Notes under the pieces: model-generated | What the model was told of the DNA's origin: nothing | Seen by the model: the letters and a program-made list of their open reading frames with translations, nothing else | The model's database searches: none | Source of the DNA: a bacterium | GTDB lineage: Bacteria > Patescibacteriota > Minisyncoccia > Phycocordibacterales > UBA1550 | Assembly (NCBI GenBank): GCA_030649835.1 | Contig: JAUSES010000068.1 | Coordinates: 1-48,924, forward strand | Direction: 5' to 3' | DNA: 48,924 nucleotides | Made by a program: the position numbers and the translations under genes | Shown: in pieces, positions 19,428 to 29,704 of the stretch | Layout: each line of letters begins with the position of its first letter | Numbering within the stretch: the first letter of the stretch is position 1

Positions 19428-22400
19428 CTAGTTAGAACGAGTCTGGATGAGACCGCTTGAAGGCAAGCCTGTAACACCGTAACCGTTCGTCCAGTCAATG
19501 TGAGCTGCTGCTGAGGTAGTCGTTGCGTTTGGTGACCAAACGAGGTTTGAACCTGCGACTGCTGCTGAAGTGCCCATATTCACTGCGAGTGAAGGATACG
19601 ATGCATCACCCAAGAGTGTTGACGTAACCGCGTATGTTGTAGCTGACGCTGTTATTGTTCCACTCAACTTGAAGTAGTACGTTGTACCTGCTGGAACGTT
19701 GATCACTGCTGTAGGAGTGATTGTCAATGTGCCAAGAGGAGCACTCTGAGTTGCCGTGTGGATAGCACCTGCTGTGAAGCCCGAAATTGGCGTCGAGTAA
19801 GCAGCATCTGTGTAGCCGTAAAGCTGGAGAGCTGATACTGTTGCCGAAGTCGTTGCAATTGTAAACTTGAATTGGTTGATACCAACACCACCGTTTGCGT
19901 TTGCAGTAACTTTGAACTTCATGAAGGTGCCGTCAATAACACCAGTTCCACCAAGCGCTGAATCAGCAGCGAGGGTTGGGAACGACTTGAAGAGGCGAAC
20001 ACCCGATACAGCCGTTGAGCCTGTTGCGTTGATTGTTGAGCCTGATCCTGCACCAGTACCTTGTGTATTGGTGCCGTTTGTATCAACATCAATAGCGATA
20101 AGGTCACCCTGTACGCCTGTTTCGCTTGTGCCAATTTGCTTGAGGTCTACCTTTACCGTAAGGTCTTTGTCAGCATCTTTTGGAAGTGCCACCACTGAAT
20201 CAAGTGTTGATGTTGCGTTCGTGTTGGTTCCTGTGAATGTTGCTGAACCTACCTTTGTTGCGCCATCCCAAATCGAAACCTGTACTAGGTCTGATGCTGA
20301 GCTTGATGCTGTGTTGGTAAGTTTAAGACCAATACGCGAGAGGTTAACTCCTTCATTTGCTGCACGGAAACGAATAACGTTTGCCGTAACACCTGTCGAG
20401 CCTGCAGCCGCAATAGCGTATGAAGGACTTGAAGGTGATAGAGAAGCTACGAGCGTGCCAGAAGTAATAGTCTGTGCTGCACCAGTAGTTACTCCGCCTG
20501 TTGCAGTAACTGTAGAACCTGAAGTTACCCCAGTAACTGTGAGCGCTGCAATTTGTGCAGCAGTCATGTTCCACGTGAATGAACCTGAGGTAAGACCTGA
20601 AGCAACATTACACTTGAGAGTCAATGTCTTTACGGTACCCTTTGGAACAGTAAAAGTTGAATCAAAAGTGAATGGTGTTGCTAATACCAATGCTACGGTA
20701 GGGTTAACTACGTTTGAACCAGTGTTCAAGGCAGTTGCACCATCCCAAATCTGACAAGCAGTCAAATCTGTTGCAGCGTTCGTAACAATAGTGTCCTTAA
20801 GCGTAATGGATGAGAAGCGAACATCTTCACCAGATTGAGTTGCGTCAAACTGGAAGTTTGCAAATGTTACTCCTGTTCCACCTGCAACAATATTCTGTGC
20901 TGCTGGGCTTGTTGACTGTGTTACTGCAAGTGCTGCAGCCTTTACGGTCATAGCGTTCATTGTTACAAGACCATTTGAGATCGTAATGGTGTTACCCGTT
21001 GTCTGACCTGTAATGCTTGTCCAATCCGATGAAGGAGTGGTTGTCGTTGTAATAATTGCGCCGTTTGTAGCTGTGGTAGGAATCTTACCCTTTAAGGTGT
21101 AGATATTCTTTCCTACAGGATACGTTACTGTGTCAGTGAAGGTTACTTTCCATCCGGAAACACCATCTGCTACTGCGTCAACTGGGCCTGCAACTACTGC
21201 ACCGCTCGCATTGTAGAGAGAGATACTTGTGTAAGCTGAAGCACCTGTTGATGCTGTTGAGGTAGCAAAGTGGAATACCTGTGACTGAACCGAAATCGAT
21301 TCACCTTTGATATCAGTTTCATAGCCACCGAGAACCTGATTACTAAGGTTAATAGCAATATTCTGCGCAGCAACTGAAGTTGCCTTGGTGATTGATGTTA
21401 CTGAACCAGCTGAAACGGTTACGGTGTAACCTACGATAGCAGGAGTTGCTGTTGAAACAGTACTGTTAACCGTACCTGTGTAGATAAGGCCCTGACCGTA
21501 TGTCTCGCCAGAAACGTAGATGTCGGTGTTCTTCTGGAGGTCAAAACGAGCAGTACGTCCTGCTGCGCCTGAACCAACAATATCGCCGGCAATCCATACA
21601 TCCTTTGCAAGACCTTTAGCGAGGACAATGCCTGCGCCGAAGCTTGAAGAATAGTATTTGCCGTCTGAAGAAACAGTGGTGTCATATGCAGTTCCGTCAA
21701 CATAGATTTTTACGTTTGCAAGATCCGAACTACCAACTGAACCAGCCTGATAGAAACGAACTGACTTCAAACGAACATCTTCAGCTGAGCCTGCAGTCAA
21801 GCGAACACCGGTAAACTTGTAACCAGTTGTTCCGATTTCTTTTGACTGTGCTGCACCTGGATCATATGAAGAGTTTGCAGCAGTCACTGTACCGATAGTC
21901 AAGGTACCGTTGATTGTGTGCATTGCTCCAGTGATAGGAAGTGTGCCAGTAACAGTTGCTGATGTACTAATACCAACAACGGTAAGTGCTGCAATCTGTC
22001 CAGCGTATGCTGAAAGGCTTGCACCCATGTTACCTGCAACAGTGAGCGTCATTGAAGTACCTGCCTTTACGGTAAAGGTGCCTCCGATGATTGCCTGATG
22101 TGTTGAGCCAAGTGTCTTTGCGATATCAAGCTGAGTACCGTCTTCCTGAAGGAGAACGATGCCTGCGAAGTTTGAATCGACGGAAGCACTCTGGCGCTCT
22201 ACCGTAATACCGTTTACTACAACATCCGAAGATCCTGCGGTAAGAGTAAGCTTGGTAAATGGCACACGTGCTGAGCCCTGAATAGCGAGACCGTTAGATG
22301 GCTGTGTGCCAGCGCTAACTGAAAGGCCAGTGCCTGTAGGAACAACTACTGTTGTACCAGTACATGGCTTTCCTGTTGCTGGGTCGAACGCTGTTGTACA

Positions 22401-22778
22401 ACCAGTTGTGGTTGTAACAGTTGTTCCGTTCAACTTTGCGCGAGTAGACAAACCAACAAATCCTGTACCAGCGGTCAAGCCGTTTGGTGTAAGAATGTCA
22501 GATGCGAACTTGTTCTGGAACTTGATCACTGCAGCTTTTGTTGCAGGACCAAAGTACGAAGTCTCCATTCCTGGAGAACCTGCACCTGTTGATGAAACCT
22601 GTGTGTCAGCACTCATGTTCAAAACCATTTGAAGGTTCTTTACATCAGCACCGGTGCTACCTTGCTTCAAGTTTGTACTGAAGGTGTAGGCTGATGCAGT
22701 TGCAGCGAATGCAAATGCGACAGCTACTCCAATCAAACCTGCAACGATGGCAGACTTTTTTGAAATAATTTTAGTCAT
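19428..22778 (-). CDS. Secreted peptidoglycan-binding, S-layer-like protein
   Basis: Start set to MTKIISKKSAIVAGLIGVAVAFAFAATASA (signal peptide); PG_binding_1-like 'LKQGSTGADVKNLQMVLN...YFGPATKAAVIKFQNKF'; Thr/Ser/Ala-rich repeats. Confidence 0.85.
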   Translation of the reverse strand: MTKIISKKSAIVAGLIGVAVAFAFAATASAYTFSTNLKQGSTGADVKNLQMVLNMSADTQVSSTGAGSPGMETSYFGPATKAAVIKFQNKFASDILTPNGLTAGTGFVGLSTRAKLNGTTVTTTTGCTTAFDPATGKPCTGTTVVVPTGTGLSVSAGTQPSNGLAIQGSARVPFTKLTLTAGSSDVVVNGITVERQSASVDSNFAGIVLLQEDGTQLDIAKTLGSTHQAIIGGTFTVKAGTSMTLTVAGNMGASLSAYAGQIAALTVVGISTSATVTGTLPITGAMHTINGTLTIGTVTAANSSYDPGAAQSKEIGTTGYKFTGVRLTAGSAEDVRLKSVRFYQAGSVGSSDLANVKIYVDGTAYDTTVSSDGKYYSSSFGAGIVLAKGLAKDVWIAGDIVGSGAAGRTARFDLQKNTDIYVSGETYGQGLIYTGTVNSTVSTATPAIVGYTVTVSAGSVTSITKATSVAAQNIAINLSNQVLGGYETDIKGESISVQSQVFHFATSTASTGASAYTSISLYNASGAVVAGPVDAVADGVSGWKVTFTDTVTYPVGKNIYTLKGKIPTTATNGAIITTTTTPSSDWTSITGQTTGNTITISNGLVTMNAMTVKAAALAVTQSTSPAAQNIVAGGTGVTFANFQFDATQSGEDVRFSSITLKDTIVTNAATDLTACQIWDGATALNTGSNVVNPTVALVLATPFTFDSTFTVPKGTVKTLTLKCNVASGLTSGSFTWNMTAAQIAALTVTGVTSGSTVTATGGVTTGAAQTITSGTLVASLSPSSPSYAIAAAGSTGVTANVIRFRAANEGVNLSRIGLKLTNTASSSASDLVQVSIWDGATKVGSATFTGTNTNATSTLDSVVALPKDADKDLTVKVDLKQIGTSETGVQGDLIAIDVDTNGTNTQGTGAGSGSTINATGSTAVSGVRLFKSFPTLAADSALGGTGVIDGTFMKFKVTANANGGVGINQFKFTIATTSATVSALQLYGYTDAAYSTPISGFTAGAIHTATQSAPLGTLTITPTAVINVPAGTTYYFKLSGTITASATTYAVTSTLLGDASYPSLAVNMGTSAAVAGSNLVWSPNATTTSAAAHIDWTNGYGVTGLPSSGLIQTRSN

Positions 22779-22805
22779 AATATATTGGTAAATTTCTAAT
22801 CGCAC

Positions 22806-22925
22806 AGTGTGCTCCCATTTCCCGTCTTTGCGAGTCGGTACTCTGACGTGGCAATCTAGGGATACTGGATTGCTTCGTCATGCCTCCTCGCAAAGACGAT
22901 GCGGGAATGGGTTTCGTAGCACACT
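22806..22925. repeat. Palindromic 'CGTCTTTGCGAG...CTCGCAAAGACG' element
   Basis: Arms agtgtgctcccatttcccgtctttgcgag / ctcgcaaagacgatgcgggaatgggtttcgtagcacact. Confidence 0.75.
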
Positions 22926-23058
22926 TTTTTTAATTAACTAACTACTTTTTTTGTTCTGTATTGTCGGTCATGCGGTAGTGCTTCGACCACTCGGGTCGAG
23001 TACAAAGAAAACTGAAGACGTACCTTTTTGTGAGATATGTTTTCTATGCAAGACCCGC

Positions 23059-23166
23059 TGCACCGAGCACCACTTCTACGAAATGGTTTATTAAAAAATA
23101 ATCTAAATAATTTACTAAAAAAATCTAGTAAGTTATCGTCGAGTTATTAAAGTGGTGCTCGGTGCA
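23059..23166. repeat. 17-bp perfect inverted repeat with AT-rich loop
   Basis: tgcaccgagcaccactt (23059-23075) / aagtggtgctcggtgca (23150-23166). Confidence 0.85.
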
Positions 23167-23314
23167 ACGGATCTAGTTTTCAATGGACTCTCCCCTTGCA
23201 CGCAATCTATCGCTGCCGGGAGCTTTCTATTTTAATTGCGAGCAAAAGTAAAAATACTTTTATTACGCCTAAATCCAGTGGGGGGTATTTCTACCTCTCA
23301 CTGAACTTAACTCT

Positions 23315-23343
23315 ATTATATACATTACAAGAATAACCTGCAA
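23315..23343 (-). promoter_or_regulatory. Candidate promoter of the S-layer-like gene
   Basis: Minus strand TTGCAG (23338-23343), 17-nt spacer, TATAAT (23315-23320). Confidence 0.5.
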
Positions 23344-23453
23344 AGGATATGTGTGGATAACTCGCGGATATCAGCTATTTCTAGCGAAACCGACAATCTC
23401 CACATACACTAAAGATAGCAGAAAATGGGGTAAAAAACAAGCAAGGGGGATAC

Positions 23454-23495
23454 GCAAAGGCCAGGTCTCGAGAGTACCCGAGGCCTGGCCTTTGC
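23454..23495. terminator. Hairpin, probable terminator
   Basis: gcaaaggccagg...cctggcctttgc, adjacent to the 3' end of the HTH gene. Confidence 0.5.
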
Positions 23496-23517
23496 TCCTC
23501 GGTGCAAGGTGCGAGGT

Positions 23518-24369
23518 TTACGCAAGTGTATAGCGTGACCACCTTCTCTCCCCCATTTTCTTAAGGACACTACCCTCTACAAAGGACACCAGCTCACGCT
23601 GAATTGTCTTCTCGGACAAGTCCGGAAAGTGTTTAACAATGTCCTTTATCATCACCTCACGATTGTCCTTTATGAGCTTCAATATACGAACCCGTCTCGA
23701 CTGAATTGCAAGACTTTCATCGATGCGAGATACTGCATGGTCTGTCCTTCGCCCAACGACTCGACGTTCAACTGGACTATTTTTTTGTACATGTCCTTTA
23801 ATATTTCTATCGGACATTGGTGAAGATAGATGTCCTATAGAATATCCCTGTGGTTGGCTTGTGCTCTGCGGTTTATTTGTACTTACAAATGTTTCACTGT
23901 TTGTTCTTACTGCTTCCAGTAGTGAATCTCCTGTATTGAAAAAATCGTTTGCTAAGATACTGTCTGTGCGTGATTCCCGAGAAAGCCTTTGTAGTTCAAC
24001 TACATCCCTAACAGTTACAAATTCTCGTTTTAAAATAGTAAAATTCATCTCAGAAATGAGCCCCGCTACGAATGCAATTTCTAGCAAGGAGAGCATGTCC
24101 TCGATGTTCGCATGGAGAGTATTAAGGACATCTCCTTCCGTGATCCGCCCACCTGCCTTGAGCGCGTTTGCCCCACGGATCATTTCCACACATAATGTCC
24201 TTATATGTCCTTTTAGAGGTTCGGTGTCCGATAGAAAATTAGTAACAAGATAAATTGCAGTTGTGAGGCGCTCACACTTCCTTGATAGGGTTACACCAAA
24301 AACAGTCATACCGTTGTTGGTTCCACGGCGTTCTATTCCCCTCTCTCTCATGTCCTTTTTGTATTCCAT
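23518..24369 (-). CDS. HTH-domain protein, possible DeoR-like regulator
   Basis: C-terminal 'RRVRILKLIKDNREVMIKDIVKHFPDLSEKTIQRELVSFVEGSVLKKMG' resembles a wHTH. Confidence 0.7.
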   Translation of the reverse strand: MEYKKDMRERGIERRGTNNGMTVFGVTLSRKCERLTTAIYLVTNFLSDTEPLKGHIRTLCVEMIRGANALKAGGRITEGDVLNTLHANIEDMLSLLEIAFVAGLISEMNFTILKREFVTVRDVVELQRLSRESRTDSILANDFFNTGDSLLEAVRTNSETFVSTNKPQSTSQPQGYSIGHLSSPMSDRNIKGHVQKNSPVERRVVGRRTDHAVSRIDESLAIQSRRVRILKLIKDNREVMIKDIVKHFPDLSEKTIQRELVSFVEGSVLKKMGERRWSRYTLA

Positions 24370-24683
24370 TATATTTGTCCTTTTAATGTCTTTTAAGATA
24401 TGTTTGTTTACGGCTAATCTGCAAATATGTCTTTTATGGCCGAATTGATTTTGTTTGCCAAGTATATAACGGACACCGGAGGATTGTAAAGGACTTATGG
24501 AACATCTGACAATTGATCATTGACACCGCTTTTGCGGACAGTTGGCGGGGTGGGGATTCAAAGACGGGTGCGGGGATGGGATTGTGTCGATACTCGGCAA
24601 GACAAATTCAAACTTAATTCAAAATTTTAAAGTATTGCGGGTTTTATTCTTATCGTTATATCTGTTAGTATGTATAAATAATT

Positions 24684-26954
24684 ATGGCAAAGAAAGAAAC
24701 GCGTGGTGGGAAAAAAATTGAAACTAGAGTTACAAAAAAAACAGAGCGGGTTTCTAGTGGCGGGCCTTCATGGTGGAGCAAAATTTCTTTTTTTGACGGA
24801 CTATCTTCTGAGACGAAACATAGTGTTGTTGCGATTTTATTTTTTGTCATTGCGGTATTTTTTTCTGCAGCTCCATGGGGATATGCAGGTGTGATTGGTG
24901 ACTCCACATACAACGGTCTGCGATACCTTCTCGGCGTCGGATACTTTGCACTTCCCCTTCTTCTTTTTCTTCTTGGTATTTCTTTTTTCCGTGAGTCGCG
25001 ACCAAACATTGCGGTGACGGCAAGTCTCGGCGCATTTCTTTTCCTTTTTTCTATTCTTGGGTTGGTAAATATCTTTTCTGGTGACTCATCTGGTGGTGTG
25101 CTCGGACAGCTCGTTTCCATTCCTCTCGTGAGGCTTTTTGACACATACATTGCGACGCTTTTTCTTATCGCATTTCTTGCAATTTCTTTTCTCATCATGT
25201 TTAATGCGCGACCAAATTTTGGTGCGTTACTTTTATGGAGAAAGAGTAGCGACGCGGACAATCGTGGACTAGACGCGGAAGAAGATGCCGAAGTGGAGAA
25301 AGCGATTGAAAAAATTGAAGTGGCTGAAGAGGCCCCAGCAAAAATTGCTACCGTTGTAGCGAAAATAAAAAAAGAAATCTCTGCTTCTTCATCGGACGAA
25401 TCTGGAATCTCCATGAACCAGGTAATGAACACGACGTACACTCCCCCACCACTTTCACTTCTCGCGAGTGACAGTGGTAAGCCAGGTGTTGGTGACATTA
25501 AGGCTAATGCAAACATTATTAAACGCACGCTCGCGCAACACGGTATCACGGTGGAAATGGACGAGGTATCCATCGGGCCATCTGTCACAAGATACGCATT
25601 GAAGCCAGCCGAAGGGGTGAAGCTTGCGCGCATTGTGGGTCTTCAGAGCGAGCTCTCATACGCTCTCGCTGCGCACCCCATTCGTATCGAGGCTCCTATC
25701 CCTGGACAGTCGCTCGTGGGCATTGAAGTCCCCAATTCCACAAAGACGGTGGTTGGACTGAAAACACTTTTTTCTTCAGATGAATTTCAGGAGTCACCAA
25801 AGCCTCTTCTCGTTGCTCTGGGGCGCGGTGTCTCCGGCAAGCTCTACTATGCTGACCTCGCAAAGATGCCTCACGTGCTCATTGCAGGGGCAACGGGCTC
25901 TGGAAAGTCGGTAACCATCCACGCTGTGGTGAACTCACTCCTTTATAGAAATGGTCCCGATGCTATGCGCTTCATTATGATCGACCCAAAGCGTGTGGAG
26001 CTGACCCTTTATAACAAAATTCCTCATCTTCTCACTCCGGTCATTACCGATGCAAAAAAAGCTATTCTCGCACTCAAGTGGGCAGCAAAAGAAATGGATA
26101 GACGATACAACGTACTCGAGACAGAGGCTGTGCGCGATATTTCTTCGTATCATAAGAATGTGGTGGAGCCAGCGATGAAGAAGGCAGCGAAAAATAAGGG
26201 GGATGGATTGCCACGCTCCGCTCGCAAAGACGGGGAGAGTGCGGATGCGGGGATGCCGGAGAGGATGCCGTACATCGTTATTATCTTGGATGAGCTTGCG
26301 GACATCATGCAGGCGTACCCCCGCGAGCTAGAAAGCGCTATTGTACGTCTCGCCCAGATGAGTCGTGCGGTTGGTATTCACCTTATTCTTTCTACTCAGC
26401 GTCCATCGGTCAATGTTATTACGGGACTCATTAAAGCAAACGTTCCTGCGCGTGTGGCACTCCAAGTGTCATCACAAATAGACTCACGCACTATTTTGGA
26501 CGCATCGGGCGCTGAGAAGCTCCTCGGTGCCGGCGACATGCTCTATATATCGGGCGAAATGTCCAAGCCAACCCGTATTCAGTCGGCATTTATGTCAGAA
26601 ACCGAAGTAAAAGCGGTGGTTAAATACCTTGCAAATATGCCCACAGATGGCCTTCCCGATACTGATGAGATCAATTTGTCTTCAGGAAGCATTAGTAATG
26701 AGCGTGATCCCCTCTTTTCCTCTTCCTTTGAAGAGGAGTCTGGAAATGATGATGACGAAATGTATGAAGACGCACGACTGATAGTCATTGAGGCAGGTAA
26801 AGCTTCGACCTCGTACCTCCAGCGTCGCCTCAAGCTTGGTTATGCGCGAGCGGCACGACTCATTGACATGCTTGAGGAGCGCGGTGTTATTGGCGCAGGT
26901 GACGGAGCAAAACCAAGAGAAGTTCTTGAAAAACCCGGTACCGCTACTGAATAA
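24684..26954 (+). CDS. ftsK: DNA translocase FtsK/SpoIIIE
   Basis: N-terminal TM segments, 'MPHVLIAGATGSGKSVTIHAVVNSLLY' Walker A, 'VIILDELADIM', C-terminal gamma-like domain. Confidence 0.97.
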   Translation: MAKKETRGGKKIETRVTKKTERVSSGGPSWWSKISFFDGLSSETKHSVVAILFFVIAVFFSAAPWGYAGVIGDSTYNGLRYLLGVGYFALPLLLFLLGISFFRESRPNIAVTASLGAFLFLFSILGLVNIFSGDSSGGVLGQLVSIPLVRLFDTYIATLFLIAFLAISFLIMFNARPNFGALLLWRKSSDADNRGLDAEEDAEVEKAIEKIEVAEEAPAKIATVVAKIKKEISASSSDESGISMNQVMNTTYTPPPLSLLASDSGKPGVGDIKANANIIKRTLAQHGITVEMDEVSIGPSVTRYALKPAEGVKLARIVGLQSELSYALAAHPIRIEAPIPGQSLVGIEVPNSTKTVVGLKTLFSSDEFQESPKPLLVALGRGVSGKLYYADLAKMPHVLIAGATGSGKSVTIHAVVNSLLYRNGPDAMRFIMIDPKRVELTLYNKIPHLLTPVITDAKKAILALKWAAKEMDRRYNVLETEAVRDISSYHKNVVEPAMKKAAKNKGDGLPRSARKDGESADAGMPERMPYIVIILDELADIMQAYPRELESAIVRLAQMSRAVGIHLILSTQRPSVNVITGLIKANVPARVALQVSSQIDSRTILDASGAEKLLGAGDMLYISGEMSKPTRIQSAFMSETEVKAVVKYLANMPTDGLPDTDEINLSSGSISNERDPLFSSSFEEESGNDDDEMYEDARLIVIEAGKASTSYLQRRLKLGYARAARLIDMLEERGVIGAGDGAKPREVLEKPGTATE
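26205..26234. repeat. In-frame repeat insertion in ftsK
   Basis: ggattgccacgctccgctcgcaaagacggg resembles cores of the 22.8-kb and 28.5-kb palindromic elements. Confidence 0.6.
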
Positions 26955-26959
26955 AAAAT

Positions 26960-27400
26960 ATGGAAGGTAGAAAAATATTGCAATGGGGGCTCGGGGGAAT
27001 TGTGGTCACGCTTATTATTGGTTATTCCTTTTTTGTTCTGGATGACTTTGTGCGTGGACCAAAAATAATCATTGAAAGTCCGCTTGATGGATACTCCACC
27101 ACTACGCCCGTCATCGTGGTGAGTGGTCGCGGAGTGCATACAAACAACCTATCTATAAACGGCGCACAAACGCCTGTTGACCTCAGCGGAAACTTTTCTA
27201 GTCGATTGATACTCGCGCCGGGGTATAATATAATTGAAGTTACGGCAAAAGATAACTATGCGCGCACCGTACGAGTGACGAGAGAGATCAATCTTATTGG
27301 GGAACATTTGGGACAAGGGGGAACCGGGGGAACATTTAACAATGGTGCGGGTGCGGGGACAACAACGCAGGCGACAAGTACGGGTTCACCTACTTTATAA
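26960..27400 (+). CDS. Membrane-anchored Ig-like domain protein
   Basis: N-terminal TM; '[62 protein letters not shown]'. Confidence 0.75.
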   Translation: MEGRKILQWGLGGIVVTLIIGYSFFVLDDFVRGPKIIIESPLDGYSTTTPVIVVSGRGVHTNNLSINGAQTPVDLSGNFSSRLILAPGYNIIEVTAKDNYARTVRVTREINLIGEHLGQGGTGGTFNNGAGAGTTTQATSTGSPTL

Positions 27401-27435
27401 ACTTTAAAGACTTTATTAACTTTACAAACCTAATC

Positions 27436-28461
27436 ATGGCACTAGCAAAAAAGAAGTCAGCAGAAAAAAAGGAGATGGGTGGGAATATTGAGGATACGAT
27501 CAAAGCTATTCAGGCGAAGTTTGGCGAGGGGGCAATTATGAAACTTGGGGACAAACCCAAGGTTGGCATAGACGCTATTTCTACTGGCTCCATTGGTCTA
27601 GACTATGCTCTTGGCGTGGGTGGGCTTCCCCGCGGACGTATCATTGAGATTTTTGGGCCAGAATCATCTGGGAAAACAACACTGACCCTCCATGTCGTTG
27701 CTGAAGCACAAAAAGCTGGCGGTATTTGTGCCTTTGTGGATGCAGAGCACGCAATGGATCCTGAATATGCAAAAAAGCTTGGAGTGAATATTGATGAGCT
27801 CCTCATTTCACAGCCAGACAATGGTGAGCAAGCGCTTGAGATCGTGGAAAGCCTCGTGCGTTCAGGCAAAATGGATGTCATCGTTATCGACTCTGTCGCT
27901 GCGCTCACGCCAAAGGACGAAATCGAGGGCGACATGGGAGCGCACCACGTGGGCAAGCAGGCGCGTTTAATGTCACAAGCGCTTCGCAAGCTCACCGCAA
28001 TCGTTGCCAACTCAAAAACAATTGTTATTTTTATTAACCAAATTCGCATGCAAATAGGCGTGATGTTTGGAAACCCTGAGACGACCCCGGGGGGCAAGGC
28101 GCTCAAGTTTTATACATCGGTGCGTTTGGATATTCGCCGTATCGCGCAAATCAAAAAAGGAGATGAGGTGGTGGGGAGCCGTACTCGCGTGAAGGTTATC
28201 AAAAACAAAGTGGCGGCACCATTTAAACAAGCGGAGTTTGACCTCATGCATGGTAAAGGCATTTCACAAGAGGGTGAAATCTTGGGACTTGGAGAAAAGT
28301 TTGAGATTTTGCAGAAGAGTAGTTCTTCGTATGCATACGGTGATGTTAAAATTGGCCGTGGCTATGACTCTGCGTGCACATTTCTTTTTGACAAGGAAAA
28401 TAAATCAGTTCGCACTTCCCTACTGAAGGAGATACGGGCGAAGCTAAAAGAAACAGAGTAA
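27436..28461 (+). CDS. recA: Recombinase RecA
   Basis: '[27 protein letters not shown]', '[21 protein letters not shown]'. Confidence 0.98.
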   Translation: MALAKKKSAEKKEMGGNIEDTIKAIQAKFGEGAIMKLGDKPKVGIDAISTGSIGLDYALGVGGLPRGRIIEIFGPESSGKTTLTLHVVAEAQKAGGICAFVDAEHAMDPEYAKKLGVNIDELLISQPDNGEQALEIVESLVRSGKMDVIVIDSVAALTPKDEIEGDMGAHHVGKQARLMSQALRKLTAIVANSKTIVIFINQIRMQIGVMFGNPETTPGGKALKFYTSVRLDIRRIAQIKKGDEVVGSRTRVKVIKNKVAAPFKQAEFDLMHGKGISQEGEILGLGEKFEILQKSSSSYAYGDVKIGRGYDSACTFLFDKENKSVRTSLLKEIRAKLKETE

Positions 28462-28464
28462 AGT

Positions 28465-28575
28465 CAGTATGTCTTTGCTTCTCCAAGAGTCATTCTGCTG
28501 AATGAACAGTGAAGCAACCCAGAGTTTGCGGCATACAATCCTGGATTGCTTCGAGTACTCGCAAAGACAGGTACT
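28465..28575. repeat. Palindromic repeat downstream of recA
   Basis: gaagcaacccag/ctggattgcttc and gtctttgc/gcaaagac pairings; same family as 22806-22925. Confidence 0.6.
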
Positions 28576-28639
28576 CATAAAATAATCCAAGGCGAACTTC
28601 TTTTCAGAAATTCGCCTTGTTGCTAGTTAATCTTTTACC

Positions 28640-29563
28640 TTAAATCAGTGATTTCGGAAGATGGAAGATAACATTTTCTTCCACTCCTTTGAGCTCAATA
28701 ACTTCTCCGCCGAATAGCTCCCTGAGTCGCGCGACAACTCTCTGCACCAGTACTTCTGGAGCAGATGCTCCTGAGGTCACCCCAATGCGGGTTTTCCCAA
28801 CAAACCATTTACCGAAAAGATCATCATCATTATCAATCAAATGCGCTGACACGCCCGCACCTTCTGCAACTTCCCGAAGGCGATTGGAGTTGGAGCTGTT
28901 TGGTGAACCGACCACGATGATCACATCGCACTGTTTTTCAAGCAGCGCTTTCACCGCATCTTGGCGGTTTTGTGTGGCGTAACAGATATCTTCTTTTTTG
29001 GGGCCAATGATAGCTGGGAAGCGTGCTTTGAGTGCAGAAACAATTTTTTCGGTGTCATCTACTGAAAGCGTCGTTTGTGTTACGAAAGCAAGGTGGCTTT
29101 CGTTATTCACCCTTATTCTCGCTATATCAGCCAGTGACTCCACCAGATACATACCGCCCTCACCCTGGCCCATGGTGCCTTCCACCTCGGGGTGCCCAGA
29201 GTGTCCGATCATGATGATTTCCATACCCCGTTCGCGAAGCTGTTTGACTTCCATGTGTACCTTGGTTACCAAGGGACATGTGGCATCGAAAATAATCAGG
29301 TCGCGCGCTTCAGCTTCCTGTCGCACTGCTTGGGATACTCCGTGAGCGCTAAAGATGAGCATATTGCCAACTGGGACATCGGCCAAGTCCTCGATAAACA
29401 CAGCGCCTTTTTGACGCAGATTATCCACTACAAATTTATTATGCACCACTTCGTGGCGCACATAGATCGGTGCACCATATATTGCGAGTGCTCGTTCAAC
29501 CATTTCAATAGCGCGATCCACGCCGGCGCAAAAGCCCCGTGGGTTTACGAGTAATATGTCCAT
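28640..29563 (-). CDS. ispH: 4-hydroxy-3-methylbut-2-enyl diphosphate reductase
   Basis: '[22 protein letters not shown]', '[14 protein letters not shown]', '[11 protein letters not shown]'. Confidence 0.97.
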   Translation of the reverse strand: MDILLVNPRGFCAGVDRAIEMVERALAIYGAPIYVRHEVVHNKFVVDNLRQKGAVFIEDLADVPVGNMLIFSAHGVSQAVRQEAEARDLIIFDATCPLVTKVHMEVKQLRERGMEIIMIGHSGHPEVEGTMGQGEGGMYLVESLADIARIRVNNESHLAFVTQTTLSVDDTEKIVSALKARFPAIIGPKKEDICYATQNRQDAVKALLEKQCDVIIVVGSPNSSNSNRLREVAEGAGVSAHLIDNDDDLFGKWFVGKTRIGVTSGASAPEVLVQRVVARLRELFGGEVIELKGVEENVIFHLPKSLI

Positions 29564-29704
29564 ACTTGTCTCCCTGTAATAGTTTCAAAAGGAACCCTTA
29601 AATCACCTCTACCACTCTACACAAAACTCTCCCTACTGGCAATTGATTTTGTTTCCCCATGGGGCGTTGCAATTTCTTAGAAAACCCAGTAAGATTGGCG
29701 GATT

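Noticed and set aside
19867-20754. 295-aa plus-strand ORF
   Set aside because: Antisense to the repetitive S-layer-like gene; Ala/Val/Pro-rich composition is that of a mirror frame and has no SD or domain.
24665-25633. 322-aa minus-strand ORF
   Set aside because: Antisense to ftsK; low-complexity Ser-rich translation with no independent evidence.
27603-28106. 167-aa minus-strand ORF
   Set aside because: Antisense to recA, no signals of its own.
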